64,000 nt of DNA, taken from positions 1 through 64,000 of the forward strand of contig JAEYPP010000019.1 of assembly GCA_023410575.1 (NCBI GenBank), in the 5' to 3' direction. This document shows positions 34,296-42,981 of the stretch, one piece after another. Under the pieces are notes generated by a model. That model was given only the letters and a program-made list of their open reading frames with translations, did no database searches and was not told where the DNA came from. A program made the position numbers and the translations under genes. This DNA is from Bacillota bacterium (GTDB lineage: Bacteria; Bacillota; Clostridia; Lachnospirales; Lachnospiraceae). Position 1 is the first letter of the stretch. Each line of letters opens with the position of its first letter.

Positions 34296-35291
34296 TTAAA
34301 CTCCCCCTTCATAGATATCTCGAATGATCGTTTCCACTTCTGTTTCTTGAAGAGATAAGTCCTTGACTGGATACAATTCTAATACTTGTTTCATCAATTG
34401 ATTCACATCAATTTGCCCCTTTTGAAATGTAATACGGAGTTTCTCAACTCCATTAGCAATCACATACTCAGAATTTGTCAAGGGGATTGGCGTAATCTCA
34501 CATCTCTTATCAAGTAAGATATCTAACGTTTTTATGCTTCCATATTTATTTCTAAGATTCTCAAAATCTCCGTCATAGATCTTTTTCCCATGGTCAATAA
34601 TCATCAAACGCTTACAAGTTGTTTCAATATCTTTCATATCATGCGTCGTAAATAACATAGTAATATGGTCGGTTCTATTAAGTTCTACTAGAAATTCTCT
34701 AATTTTTTCTTTTCCAACCACGTCAACGCCAATTGTTGGCTCATCAAAAAACACTATTTTAGGGGAATGGAGCAATGCTGCAGCGATATCAGCACGCATC
34801 CTTTGCCCTAGTGATAATTGTCGTACCGGTTGATTTATAAAAGTCCCCAAATCCAACAGTTCACTATAACGAGCTAAGTTTTGTTGATATAGTTCTTCAG
34901 GAATCCTGTAAATATGTTTTAATAAGTCAAAGCTTTCTATGCATGGTAAATCCCATGATAGTTGAGATTTCTGACCAAATACAACTCCAATGTTGCGAAC
35001 ATATTGTTGACGTTGGCGATACGGATGATATCCTGCGACCTCAATCACTCCAGCATCTGGATGTAGGATACCAGACAGCATCTTAACTGTCGTTGATTTA
35101 CCCGAACCATTCGGTCCAACAAACCCAACCATCTCTCCGGCTTGAATCGTAAATGATAATCCATTGACTGCTTGTTTCTTTTCATAGGTTGGCGCTAAAA
35201 GTTGCCTGATAGACCCAAGCATTGTTTTTTCCCTTTTATGTACCCGAAATGATTTTTGTACCGCTTCTACCCGAATCAATTCATTCTCCAT
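34296..35291 (-). CDS. ABC exporter ATPase (COG4586 type)
   Basis: About 331 residues. Walker A GPNGSGKST, signature LSLGQRMRAD, Walker B IVFFDEP and the switch histidine in TTHD are intact. The N-terminal extension KSFRVHKREKTMLGSIRQLLAP is typical of the ATPases that serve DUF990 permeases. The ATG at 35291 has GAGG six bases upstream and overlaps the preceding gene. The GTG at 35303 has no site. It powers export by the two permeases that follow. Confidence 0.92.
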   Translation of the reverse strand: MENELIRVEAVQKSFRVHKREKTMLGSIRQLLAPTYEKKQAVNGLSFTIQAGEMVGFVGPNGSGKSTTVKMLSGILHPDAGVIEVAGYHPYRQRQQYVRNIGVVFGQKSQLSWDLPCIESFDLLKHIYRIPEELYQQNLARYSELLDLGTFINQPVRQLSLGQRMRADIAAALLHSPKIVFFDEPTIGVDVVGKEKIREFLVELNRTDHITMLFTTHDMKDIETTCKRLMIIDHGKKIYDGDFENLRNKYGSIKTLDILLDKRCEITPIPLTNSEYVIANGVEKLRITFQKGQIDVNQLMKQVLELYPVKDLSLQETEVETIIRDIYEGGV

Positions 35292-36228
35292 ACCATTCCT
35301 CACTTATTTGATTTGATGATAAATAGTCGAAAAGGCGAGTGACTGCTTTCTCTAAACCTTCATCTTCCATTACAAAATCTGATATTGTTGACTGCTGCAA
35401 GATATGATTTAAGATAAATCGTGATGAAATTCGGTTTCGGTTGTATACAATCGTCAATTCATTCTGAGTTAACGCATAACTATGAATTGCTAAATCTTCC
35501 ATATCAGGAATACCATTTTGAAGTATAATCTTTATAACAGAGTAGTTTGCATATTTTCGTTCTAACTGTTCAATTGTTCCATAGTATTGAATCTTATGCT
35601 GATGCAATACCATTACTCTTGAACATACACCCTTCAATTCCTCCATCTGATGGGAGGACATAACAACTGTTATATTCTTTTGAACACAAAGCAATTTTAG
35701 GTACTGTAGGACATTTTTTTTATACATACTATCCATACCAATCATTGCTTCATCCAAAAAGATTACTTGCGCCTCAGGAAGGAGTGCTAACCCAAACTCT
35801 ACTCGTTTTGATTCCCCAATCGAAAGCTCTTCCTTAGTTTTCATAAAGAGTTCTCGTAATTTAAGCATTTGATCCAATTGTTCAAATTTCTGAGAAAAAA
35901 ATTCGTTACTCATTCCATATATCATTTTTGTAATACGAAAGTTTTCTTCTACCGTTGCATCTTCGATAAGGCTAGAAAAATTTTCAAAGATAGCAGTCAT
36001 GGTTTTGATGAGTTTTTTATGATATTTCATTGGATCAAATCCATTCACTCTGACATTTCCTGATGTCTGTGCTATAACTCCAGTTAGGATTCGTAGTAAG
36101 GTTGATTTACCTGTTCCATTTAGACCTATCAGACCAACAAACTCTCCTCTTGGAATATAAAAACTGATATGATCTAATACAATCTCTCCACTTTGAAAAG
36201 TTCGACTCACTTGATCAACTACAATCAT
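35281..36228 (-). CDS. Second ABC ATPase of the exporter operon
   Basis: 315 residues. Walker A GLNGTGKST, signature LSIGESKRVE (variant of LSGGQ), Walker B VIFLDEA with Ala in place of the usual Pro, and SSHQ in the switch position (Gln for Asp). Both changes fall in functional loops, so its hydrolysis may be weak, and it might form a heterodimer with the other ATPase. The gene overlaps the next by 11 bases. Ribosome site GGGAGG. Confidence 0.88.
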   Translation of the reverse strand: MIVVDQVSRTFQSGEIVLDHISFYIPRGEFVGLIGLNGTGKSTLLRILTGVIAQTSGNVRVNGFDPMKYHKKLIKTMTAIFENFSSLIEDATVEENFRITKMIYGMSNEFFSQKFEQLDQMLKLRELFMKTKEELSIGESKRVEFGLALLPEAQVIFLDEAMIGMDSMYKKNVLQYLKLLCVQKNITVVMSSHQMEELKGVCSRVMVLHQHKIQYYGTIEQLERKYANYSVIKIILQNGIPDMEDLAIHSYALTQNELTIVYNRNRISSRFILNHILQQSTISDFVMEDEGLEKAVTRLFDYLSSNQISEEWYGE

Positions 36229-36293
36229 TTCTTTCCTCCCATTATAACGACGTATTCTTACATATCAATCCTTTAGGGATAAATTGCATTTAT

Positions 36294-37016
36294 TCAGGGA
36301 TAAACTGCTACCATTACACAAAACATGTCGTTTTCCTCATAGATATCTATCATGCCATCATACTTTTCAACTAATCGCTTTACTTGTTTTAGACCAATTC
36401 CATGCTCCTTCTCATCTTGTTTGGTTGATGTTAGAGATGAATTATTATGTAATATTGATTCCTCGATTCTATTTTTTATTACTATTGTTTCATAAGAACG
36501 TTTCTTTGAAATACAAATTTCTATCAATGGTTGAGACACATGATAACTTGCTTCAATTGCATTATCCAATAAATTCGTTAATATTGCTGATAAGTCTACT
36601 CCCTCAACTCGTTGGAATGATAAATTCTCCACTTCTACTTTAAATAGGATATTATGTTCCTGTGCCTTGTGAAGTTTTAAATTTACACAATAGTTAACGA
36701 TGGAGTTACCAGTTTCGATATAAGTATACATGTGATTTAACTTATTAATAATACCAGAGATATAATCTATGGCTAATGGTATCTCATTATCATTTAAATA
36801 TGCAGTAATGACCATTAGATGATTTTTCATATCATGTTTTAACCTTCGTGTAGATTCATGTAATTCCTTAATTTCCTTTTGTTGATCTACATTTTCAGTA
36901 TATTCTTCTCTTAATGTGTTATATTGATATGTCATCTCCATTAGTTTTGCTTTGCACTGAATCAGCTGCTGTTCCAATTGCTCATATTGTGTTTTTAGTA
37001 TTTGATATTTATTCAT
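36294..37016 (-). CDS. Soluble GHKL histidine kinase (AgrC/CitA-like core)
   Basis: 240 residues without any membrane segment. The N-terminal 60 residues are a predicted coiled coil (QLEQQLIQCKAKLMEM onward). The phosphorylated histidine is in RRLKHDMKNHL, the N-box is LTNLLDNAIEA and the G-box is HGIGLKQV. Quorum-type GHKL kinases normally have a six-helix sensor; here it is absent, so the signal must be cytoplasmic or come through a partner. It is paired with the LytTR regulator eight bases upstream. Confidence 0.88.
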   Translation of the reverse strand: MNKYQILKTQYEQLEQQLIQCKAKLMEMTYQYNTLREEYTENVDQQKEIKELHESTRRLKHDMKNHLMVITAYLNDNEIPLAIDYISGIINKLNHMYTYIETGNSIVNYCVNLKLHKAQEHNILFKVEVENLSFQRVEGVDLSAILTNLLDNAIEASYHVSQPLIEICISKKRSYETIVIKNRIEESILHNNSSLTSTKQDEKEHGIGLKQVKRLVEKYDGMIDIYEENDMFCVMVAVYP

Positions 37017-37024
37017 ACTTCCAC

Positions 37025-37726
37025 CTAACGCATATATTGCATTATCTTTCGCTTTACTTGTTCTTTGTTCGTTCTACCTATTGGTAGTAAAGTATGATTG
37101 ACTAGCTCTACCTCATTTTGCTTAATGGCATGTATTGCCACCTGATTTACTAAGAAACCTTTATGAATACGAATAAATCCATATGGTTCTAACTCTTGCT
37201 CGACTAAAGTAAGCGTTTGTCGAATCCGATATTCTTGGTCATTCGTTATTAACTTTATATAATTACCTTCCGCTTCTATGTACAATATCTGATCTAGTGG
37301 TAACTTAATACATTCATTACCAACCATAAATACATAATATTCTGTTTTTTTTCTCAGATGAGAAATAACTTGACTAATTACTTGTTCAATCTCTTGTTCG
37401 AAAAAAGATTTACGTATAAATGCAAATGGATGAAACGTAAACGATTCATAAACCAATGCATCTTGGTTTGTTACAAAGATGAGACATGCCTTCAAATCTT
37501 GCTTGCATAACTGTTTTGCAAGTTCAAATCCTGACATTCCTGGCATATCAATATCTAGAAATAATACATCGATATCTTGCTGTTCATACTTTTCAAGTAA
37601 TTGCTCACAAGATTCATACATATGATAGTTGGCTTCAATTCCATATTCTAAAAAAACTCGTCTTATTTCATCCTTCAACTTTGTCAATATTCTTATTTCA
37701 TCATCACAAATTACGATGTTCAACAT
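37025..37726 (-). CDS. LytTR-family response regulator
   Basis: 233 residues. The receiver domain (1-120) has the phosphoacceptor in VLFLDIDMPGMSG. The C-terminal LytTR DNA-binding domain (about 132-230) includes YIEAEGNYIKLI and FIRIHKGFLVNQ. It is the first gene of the six-gene operon and probably regulates it and possibly other targets. A ribosome site AAAGGA lies six bases before the ATG, and a 14-base tandem repeat precedes it. Confidence 0.92.
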   Translation of the reverse strand: MLNIVICDDEIRILTKLKDEIRRVFLEYGIEANYHMYESCEQLLEKYEQQDIDVLFLDIDMPGMSGFELAKQLCKQDLKACLIFVTNQDALVYESFTFHPFAFIRKSFFEQEIEQVISQVISHLRKKTEYYVFMVGNECIKLPLDQILYIEAEGNYIKLITNDQEYRIRQTLTLVEQELEPYGFIRIHKGFLVNQVAIHAIKQNEVELVNHTLLPIGRTNKEQVKRKIMQYMR

Positions 37727-37740
37727 ATGGTTTCCTTTCT

Positions 37741-37782
37741 TCCTTATGCCTTATTCCTTATGCCTTATTCCTTATTCCTTCT
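37741..37782 (-). repeat. Three tandem 14-base units in the leader of the LytTR operon
   Basis: The unit TCCTTATGCCTTAT occurs at 37741-37754 and 37755-37768, then in altered form at 37769-37782. On the minus strand it reads as repeated AAGGNATAAGG, so each unit resembles a ribosome-binding sequence. It lies 15-57 bases before the start codon. Confidence 0.75.
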
Positions 37783-37884
37783 TTCCTCATTATATTACAC
37801 AAAGTATTCGTCTACAATATAAAACCTAATCCCTTATTCTCTCTGTCTTACTTCCAAGGGCTGTAAAAAAACATTACAGAACAT

Positions 37885-37905
37885 AAGTGTGTTTCACATA
37901 CTCTC
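37885..37905. repeat. Intergenic repeat type B, degenerate copy 3
   Basis: AAGTGTGTTTCACATACTCTC resembles the hairpin half of copies 1 and 2, with a broken stem. It ends 17 bases before the first codon of the Big2 protein. Confidence 0.35.
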
Positions 37906-37922
37906 ATTGACTGCTGCATTAA

Positions 37923-38729
37923 TTGCATTCTATATATTCCCTCTATTTTCTTACATGTATACTTTTTGCTTTGACATCATCTAACTTTAATGTTATAGCA
38001 CAAGCAAAGACATCTGAGAAAAAGAAACAAGTTATATCAGTCGGAAAACAAAAATATTCAAAGCAAGTCGGTGATAAAAAATTTTCTCTTAAAGCCAAAA
38101 CAAGTGGTAATGGTAAATTAACCTATAAAACTAGTAATAAGAAAATAGTAACAGTTAGCAAGAATGGTTATGTGAGTATTGTAGGTGAAGGTACTGCTAA
38201 AGTAACAATTAGTGCTAGTGAAACTAATACATACAAAAAAGCCAGTAAAACTGTTCAAATTATTGTGAAGCCGAAAAAAATTAGCACAGGTATATCTTTT
38301 AGCGGTACCGATGAGACATATGCTGTGTTTGTTTACGAAGATGGTATAGAAATTCCAGCAGGAGAGGAAATTAACCTTAGCAAGCTACAAAATGGAGGCG
38401 TACGTATATATCTTGGTAATAATATAGCACATGTAGACTGTGGTTATAGATGTACTGGAAACGAAAGAACGCTTGAAGATATCGATCCAGATTTTGAATT
38501 CAGTCTTTATGTGCTAGTTAAGGATAGGATGGATAAAGAACTTTATGACCGATATATTCAATACCCTGGTACCTATGACAAGAGTAGCTTTCTTCCATTA
38601 GATGATTATACATACACATGCATTACAGAGGATGATTACTACGATTATTTGGTAATGTTTGTTAGAGGGTACGATAAAGATGATAATATCATATTTGAAA
38701 ATTACTTCAATTGGCCTAAATCTAAATAA
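37923..38729 (+). CDS. Secreted protein with one Big2-type Ig-like domain; start uncertain
   Basis: 268 residues from a TTG at 37923, directly after an in-frame stop codon. The signal peptide is plausible (YFLTCILFALTSSNFNVIAQA, cut near residue 27). A bacterial Ig-like Big2 domain follows (about 42-115; KIVTVSKNGYVSIVGEGTAKVTIS). The remaining 150 residues are an acidic domain that I do not recognise. No ribosome site and no ATG exist upstream, and a degenerate type B repeat abuts the start, so the 5' end may be damaged or truncated. A terminator hairpin follows at 38761. Confidence 0.6.
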   Translation: MHSIYSLYFLTCILFALTSSNFNVIAQAKTSEKKKQVISVGKQKYSKQVGDKKFSLKAKTSGNGKLTYKTSNKKIVTVSKNGYVSIVGEGTAKVTISASETNTYKKASKTVQIIVKPKKISTGISFSGTDETYAVFVYEDGIEIPAGEEINLSKLQNGGVRIYLGNNIAHVDCGYRCTGNERTLEDIDPDFEFSLYVLVKDRMDKELYDRYIQYPGTYDKSSFLPLDDYTYTCITEDDYYDYLVMFVRGYDKDDNIIFENYFNWPKSK

Positions 38730-38760
38730 ATAGTCAAATAATGACTGGTTTATTAGTCTT

Positions 38761-38792
38761 GGAATAGCCAAGTTTTTATACTAGGCTATTCC
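38761..38792 (+). terminator. Terminator of the Big2-protein gene
   Basis: GGAATAGCC / GGCTATTCC with a 14-nt loop lies 31 bases after the stop codon, followed by ATCTTTCTTTTA. The 38730-39058 gap also holds CCTAATAAT/ATTATTAGG (38832-38860) and AAATAGCAC/GTGCTATTT (38959-39005); the latter lies after the DUF6273 gene on the minus strand. Confidence 0.65.
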
Positions 38793-39058
38793 ATCTTTCT
38801 TTTAATGATATGTATCTTCTTGATACAGCGTCCTAATAATTTATGCGACGTATTATTAGGCAAACTCTTTCATAATTCATTCTCAATTAGCTTTTGATCT
38901 ATCTTGGGGATTTATCATCAACCACACCAAATTCAATACCGAATTCTCAATAACTACAAAATAGCACTAATATACCTCAAAGTTCTTGATATATTCGTGC
39001 TATTTATGCAAACTATAGAAGGTTCTTCCTTACTAATTAAAATCAAGTAAAACTCTAC

Positions 39059-39664
39059 TTAATATAGACTTAGCCACAAAGCGGGACGGATGCCACCTAT
39101 ACATCTCCCATCAGCAATGTTGCCCTTCAATATATTGTTTCCTTGAATACCAATAAAACCTTCCGATCCCCAGATATATGCGGCTTTTATATTGAGGCGA
39201 CCAGGAGACCTAAGCCACCACCAACAATCCCAATCCGTTCCTAGAACTTTTGCTGTTCGATTACTATTATTCTCATCTTTTCTTTCAAACCAATATCTTT
39301 GATTCTTTCCCTTGTTGTACAATTTTGAAGTACTATCGCCAAAATACTGGCACGCCTCATCAAGACTTAATAAAAATATGCTGTCATTGGTATCTACTCC
39401 GCCATTGGTACCATACCACTGATTATTAAGATTTTTATTTATCACTGGAATTATTCTTGATCGATTATCAGTAGAGAATTTGTCATAAAATTCTCCATTG
39501 AGATATTGTCGTAGTGAGCAGTCAGCCCATGTGATATCTTTATAGGCTTCATGATAAGGACGTTGTTCAATAATATATTCCGTAATAATTAAAGCCCTCT
39601 CGTCTTTGATATCAAGTACACGCCAATCGTAACTACCAAATAATATTTTATCTCCTACTTGCAT
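39059..39664 (-). CDS. DUF6273-type protein
   Basis: 201 residues, a single domain. Landmarks are ILFGSYDWRVLDIKDERALIITE, the ITWADCSLRQYLNGEFYDKFS block, and the C-terminal WWWLRSPG and IGGIRPALWLSL. Such domains occur alone or at the ends of clostridial surface proteins and look related to the formylglycine-generating fold, but no activity is established. No signal peptide and no clear ribosome site. It follows the MerR gene by 78 bases on the same strand. Confidence 0.75.
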   Translation of the reverse strand: MQVGDKILFGSYDWRVLDIKDERALIITEYIIEQRPYHEAYKDITWADCSLRQYLNGEFYDKFSTDNRSRIIPVINKNLNNQWYGTNGGVDTNDSIFLLSLDEACQYFGDSTSKLYNKGKNQRYWFERKDENNSNRTAKVLGTDWDCWWWLRSPGRLNIKAAYIWGSEGFIGIQGNNILKGNIADGRCIGGIRPALWLSLY

Positions 39665-39742
39665 ATTGATCTATTCACTTTCTATGATGTTTGTATTTTA
39701 CAAATAGTAATAAAACTTACTTATGGGAACATCCTTACATAC

Positions 39743-40723
39743 TTATATTCCTTCCCTAAGTTTGATAGGAAAATATCTTTGCATTTGTTTATAGCCAAGT
39801 CCCTTTTCTATGTCTTTATAAATAATATCTCTTCCCTCTTCATATAAATAAGGCATATTGAACATAACATTGCGACTAGTGTCAATCTCAAAATTAGTGT
39901 TTTCAATCCACTGGAGAACTTTACCTTCTACCTTTTCTATGCTCTCGTTATCTTCATCAATATTAACTGCCATAGCGTATAAGCCTCCTGGAAAATCAAT
40001 TAATTCAAAAGGAGCTACATCCGTATTAGTTACGCCATCTTTCACGGCACATATCCATTCAGCTTTATCATCTTTAGTCAGTAAAAAGTCAAAACAATCA
40101 AAAATCACACTCTGATATAAATGGCAATACTGCCACAGCTGGTACATATATCCTCCTTCTTTGAACATATCTCCCCATGTTTGATTACCACATGTTAATG
40201 CTTTGAATTCTGGTATCCTGACCACCATGATATCAGGAATTTTCTTATCTAATTTTTCCGTTATATCAATCAATCGGTTAATATTGGCTGGCTTGCCGAT
40301 GTACTCAACACTAATCAACTGTGTTTCAATCTCTTTCGCCTTGTTATACAACAGTTTTATGTCGGAGTTATCTGTAAAGTTCACTTGCTCAAATTCGTGT
40401 ATAAAATCTAATATGATTTCTTTTAACTCATGCAAAAGCGCAACCTCGTCGTCAATGCTATGTACCTTTTTCCCCAGTACTTCTAAAACTACAGAGGAAC
40501 TAGAAGTGTTAAAAATACGCTGAATGTCTTTTATGCTGATATTCAATTTGCGTAATATCAGTATCTGTTCGAGGCGCCTCACAGCGTTATCATCATACAT
40601 TCTATACGCATAATCATCACTTCGAGTGCTTGACAACAGCCCCATGTCTTCATAATAACGCAATGTACGAGCTGTAATGTCATACTTGTTTGACACATCT
40701 TTGATTTTAATTAGGTTACTCAT
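39743..40723 (-). CDS. MerR-family regulator with GyrI-like effector domain
   Basis: 326 residues. The N-terminal winged helix (1-70) reads IKDVSNKYDITARTLRYYEDMGLL, the MerR signature. A linking helix follows, and the C-terminal half (about 165-320) is a GyrI-like ligand domain. It is likely a multidrug or small-molecule sensor that activates its own promoter, which has the 19-base spacer typical of MerR targets. Ribosome site GAGAGGTGG before the ATG at 40723. Confidence 0.9.
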   Translation of the reverse strand: MSNLIKIKDVSNKYDITARTLRYYEDMGLLSSTRSDDYAYRMYDDNAVRRLEQILILRKLNISIKDIQRIFNTSSSSVVLEVLGKKVHSIDDEVALLHELKEIILDFIHEFEQVNFTDNSDIKLLYNKAKEIETQLISVEYIGKPANINRLIDITEKLDKKIPDIMVVRIPEFKALTCGNQTWGDMFKEGGYMYQLWQYCHLYQSVIFDCFDFLLTKDDKAEWICAVKDGVTNTDVAPFELIDFPGGLYAMAVNIDEDNESIEKVEGKVLQWIENTNFEIDTSRNVMFNMPYLYEEGRDIIYKDIEKGLGYKQMQRYFPIKLREGI

Positions 40724-40761
40724 TTATTTCCACCTCTCTTCAATTTATTAGGGATAAGCTT

Positions 40762-40792
40762 ATTATAAAGGTTTCCCCAAAGGAAGAGTCAA
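40762..40792 (-). promoter_or_regulatory. MerR-type promoter with 19-base spacer
   Basis: On the minus strand TTGACT (40787-40792) and TATAAT (40762-40767) are separated by 19 bases containing the dyad TTCC-N5-GGAA. Overlong spacers with a dyad are the hallmark of promoters that MerR proteins untwist. Transcription would start near 40755, 32 bases before the regulator gene. Confidence 0.8.
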
Positions 40793-40806
40793 GCATAAGT
40801 TCATAC

Positions 40807-42981
40807 TTAATTCCAAACCATATGATGCCCACCAATCCAACCTTCTTGTCCATCCTGAGTTCGTACTTTAATTACCTGTCTTGAATCATCCTTATCGATT
40901 ACTGTAAGTATTTCGCCTTCTTCTGGTTTATAAAAAGCACCTTCAAGTTCCATAGTCACTTCTACTGGTGGTCCCCAAGGAACTTGCTCAATATCATGGA
41001 ATAAAATATCCCCATAAGATGCACGGTATGGCATACCAATCATTTGATTGCTTGATACACCCATACCTGTCTTATAATCAACATACCATAACACTAAGTC
41101 TTCATAGGTTTCTTCGAAAGATGGAGAACGATAACAGCCACTCCAAACATATATCTTTCCATCTCCAGATACGCTAACTATTTCATCATAATTCAAGTCA
41201 ATAGCCTCTTCTAAACTATGTTCATCTAAGCGGAATAATACGGAATCCCCATAACAATCTGCATATTCCGTCGTGTAGATTTCTATAAAATCATCTGTCA
41301 TATCAACATCACAGATACCAATCACAAAGGTTTGATATTCCTCTGGATTTGTCTTAAACAATACCTTTTTATTCCCTAAGGCTATTTCTACTATAGTATC
41401 TTTAACTTCTGACCCCTCACTCTTTTCCTGCGTTCCAAATAAATATCGAATTCTTAGTACTTCTAACTTATCGTCTAGGTTAAAGTCATAAACAATTTCT
41501 TTCTCTAAAACTTGTGGCCATGACATCTCACTATAATCATAGCTATCTAAGTTAAAACATTCAAACAACTGACACCTTTGCAATGTATCATTGATGTTAC
41601 GAATAACTTTCTTCTGTTCCTTATTTAGATTGCTTGATAAAATCTCATCACTAACTTCGTTATCCTCGAATTCATATTTTGAATAAGCCTCATCATAATG
41701 ATTGTCATTGGATTCGATTTGATTCTCATATAATACCTGTTCTATGCTATATGTAGCTGAATCACTAAATCTTCTAACATATAAATTCATATTCTCATCA
41801 CTATCGAAGGCTACATAAAAACTTTCTATACTGCCATCGCTGCCGCCATAATAAATTCCTGCTCCCAAAACATCCTCTGGTATCTGATACCGTTCATACT
41901 CAATACTATTATACAGAGGTAAAATCATCTCTGTATCTTCTAGACTAAGGATATACTCCTCTCCTTGAAATTCGAGTCCTACTTTATTCTCATAAAAGTT
42001 CCAAGAAACATCCTCTCGGATGTGATCACGGTAACCTTCTTTTGTTTTGGCAATCTGCATCTTAGAATCAGTCCCTAGCACATCATTTGACTCAAAGGAT
42101 AGAAAATAATCTCCATCACGAAATTCCATCGTATATACTACACAACCCAACATGTATCTGCTTTCCTTAATAATTAAACAATCTCCCAGTTGTTGTTTTA
42201 CTTCTTCAAAATTTAAACCAGCATGAACTTGAGAAAACTCTATCCATGGTGCAAACTGAATGAATCTATTTTCTTCTACTTCGTCACGATTTTGTCCGAA
42301 GTAAAGTCCTATTGCTCTGTAATAGTCCAAAGAAGGATACAATTCATCTGTTTGCTTGCTTATAATACAATCCTTACCAAAATGGTCTTGAATTGTATCT
42401 GAGGAATCATTTAGTAATTCTATCATCTTGTTTTGGCTAAGAAATCCAACAGGTTTATATATGTATATTGTATAATCTTTCCCTGTCTCTTCTTCTGATA
42501 CAAATGAAACTAAGTACTCCTTCTCAATATATGAAATCTCGTAGTATTCTACACTCCCGTAGGAATGCTCTCGAACCATTCCATCATATTCACTTCCATC
42601 ATCGACAATTTCATATGTAATAATATCAGTTTCTCCATATTCTTTTTTAATCGAACTAAAATCACTACATCTTCCTTTATCTAGAAATTCCGTCTCTCCT
42701 TGGTATTCGATATACTGTAAACGTTGGTCACCATTAAAAAAGAATGCTGTTTTTATATCTGTAAAATAATATCCTTGATCTAATTTCGAAATACCCATTG
42801 GTCGTAATTCGTACTGATTACCTAACTGATCTATTACCTCTTGTTCTGACATACCAATGAATGCCACATAAGAATCAATACTTGATATAGAGCTTGAATC
42901 TTCAACCACTTGCTTCTCATTATGTCTACAGCCTATTAATAATATCATTAGTAAGATAAAAAATAATACTCTTTTTTTCAT
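40807..42981 (-). CDS. Large lipoprotein with C-terminal SH3-like domain, unknown
   Basis: 724 residues. The lipobox LIGC has C18. Two similar regions near 45 and 255 (MSEQEVIDQLGNQYEL; LNFEEVKQQLGDC) suggest repeated SmpA/OmlA-like small domains. The middle (about 490-640) contains a DLDDKLEVLRIRYLFG-like segment of the type found in lipoproteins that score integrated data. The end (about 675-724) resembles a bacterial SH3 domain (GEILTVIDKDDSRQVIKV, then GQEGWIGGHHMVW). No catalytic motif is seen. It precedes the MerR gene on the same strand but is separated by the MerR promoter. Confidence 0.65.
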   Translation of the reverse strand: MKKRVLFFILLMILLIGCRHNEKQVVEDSSSISSIDSYVAFIGMSEQEVIDQLGNQYELRPMGISKLDQGYYFTDIKTAFFFNGDQRLQYIEYQGETEFLDKGRCSDFSSIKKEYGETDIITYEIVDDGSEYDGMVREHSYGSVEYYEISYIEKEYLVSFVSEEETGKDYTIYIYKPVGFLSQNKMIELLNDSSDTIQDHFGKDCIISKQTDELYPSLDYYRAIGLYFGQNRDEVEENRFIQFAPWIEFSQVHAGLNFEEVKQQLGDCLIIKESRYMLGCVVYTMEFRDGDYFLSFESNDVLGTDSKMQIAKTKEGYRDHIREDVSWNFYENKVGLEFQGEEYILSLEDTEMILPLYNSIEYERYQIPEDVLGAGIYYGGSDGSIESFYVAFDSDENMNLYVRRFSDSATYSIEQVLYENQIESNDNHYDEAYSKYEFEDNEVSDEILSSNLNKEQKKVIRNINDTLQRCQLFECFNLDSYDYSEMSWPQVLEKEIVYDFNLDDKLEVLRIRYLFGTQEKSEGSEVKDTIVEIALGNKKVLFKTNPEEYQTFVIGICDVDMTDDFIEIYTTEYADCYGDSVLFRLDEHSLEEAIDLNYDEIVSVSGDGKIYVWSGCYRSPSFEETYEDLVLWYVDYKTGMGVSSNQMIGMPYRASYGDILFHDIEQVPWGPPVEVTMELEGAFYKPEEGEILTVIDKDDSRQVIKVRTQDGQEGWIGGHHMVWN

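Noticed and set aside
38832..38860. CCTAATAAT/ATTATTAGG with nearby GCGTCC, as a further type C repeat
   Set aside because: It lacks the GGACGC partner and the GGAAGTTC core. The resemblance is too slight.
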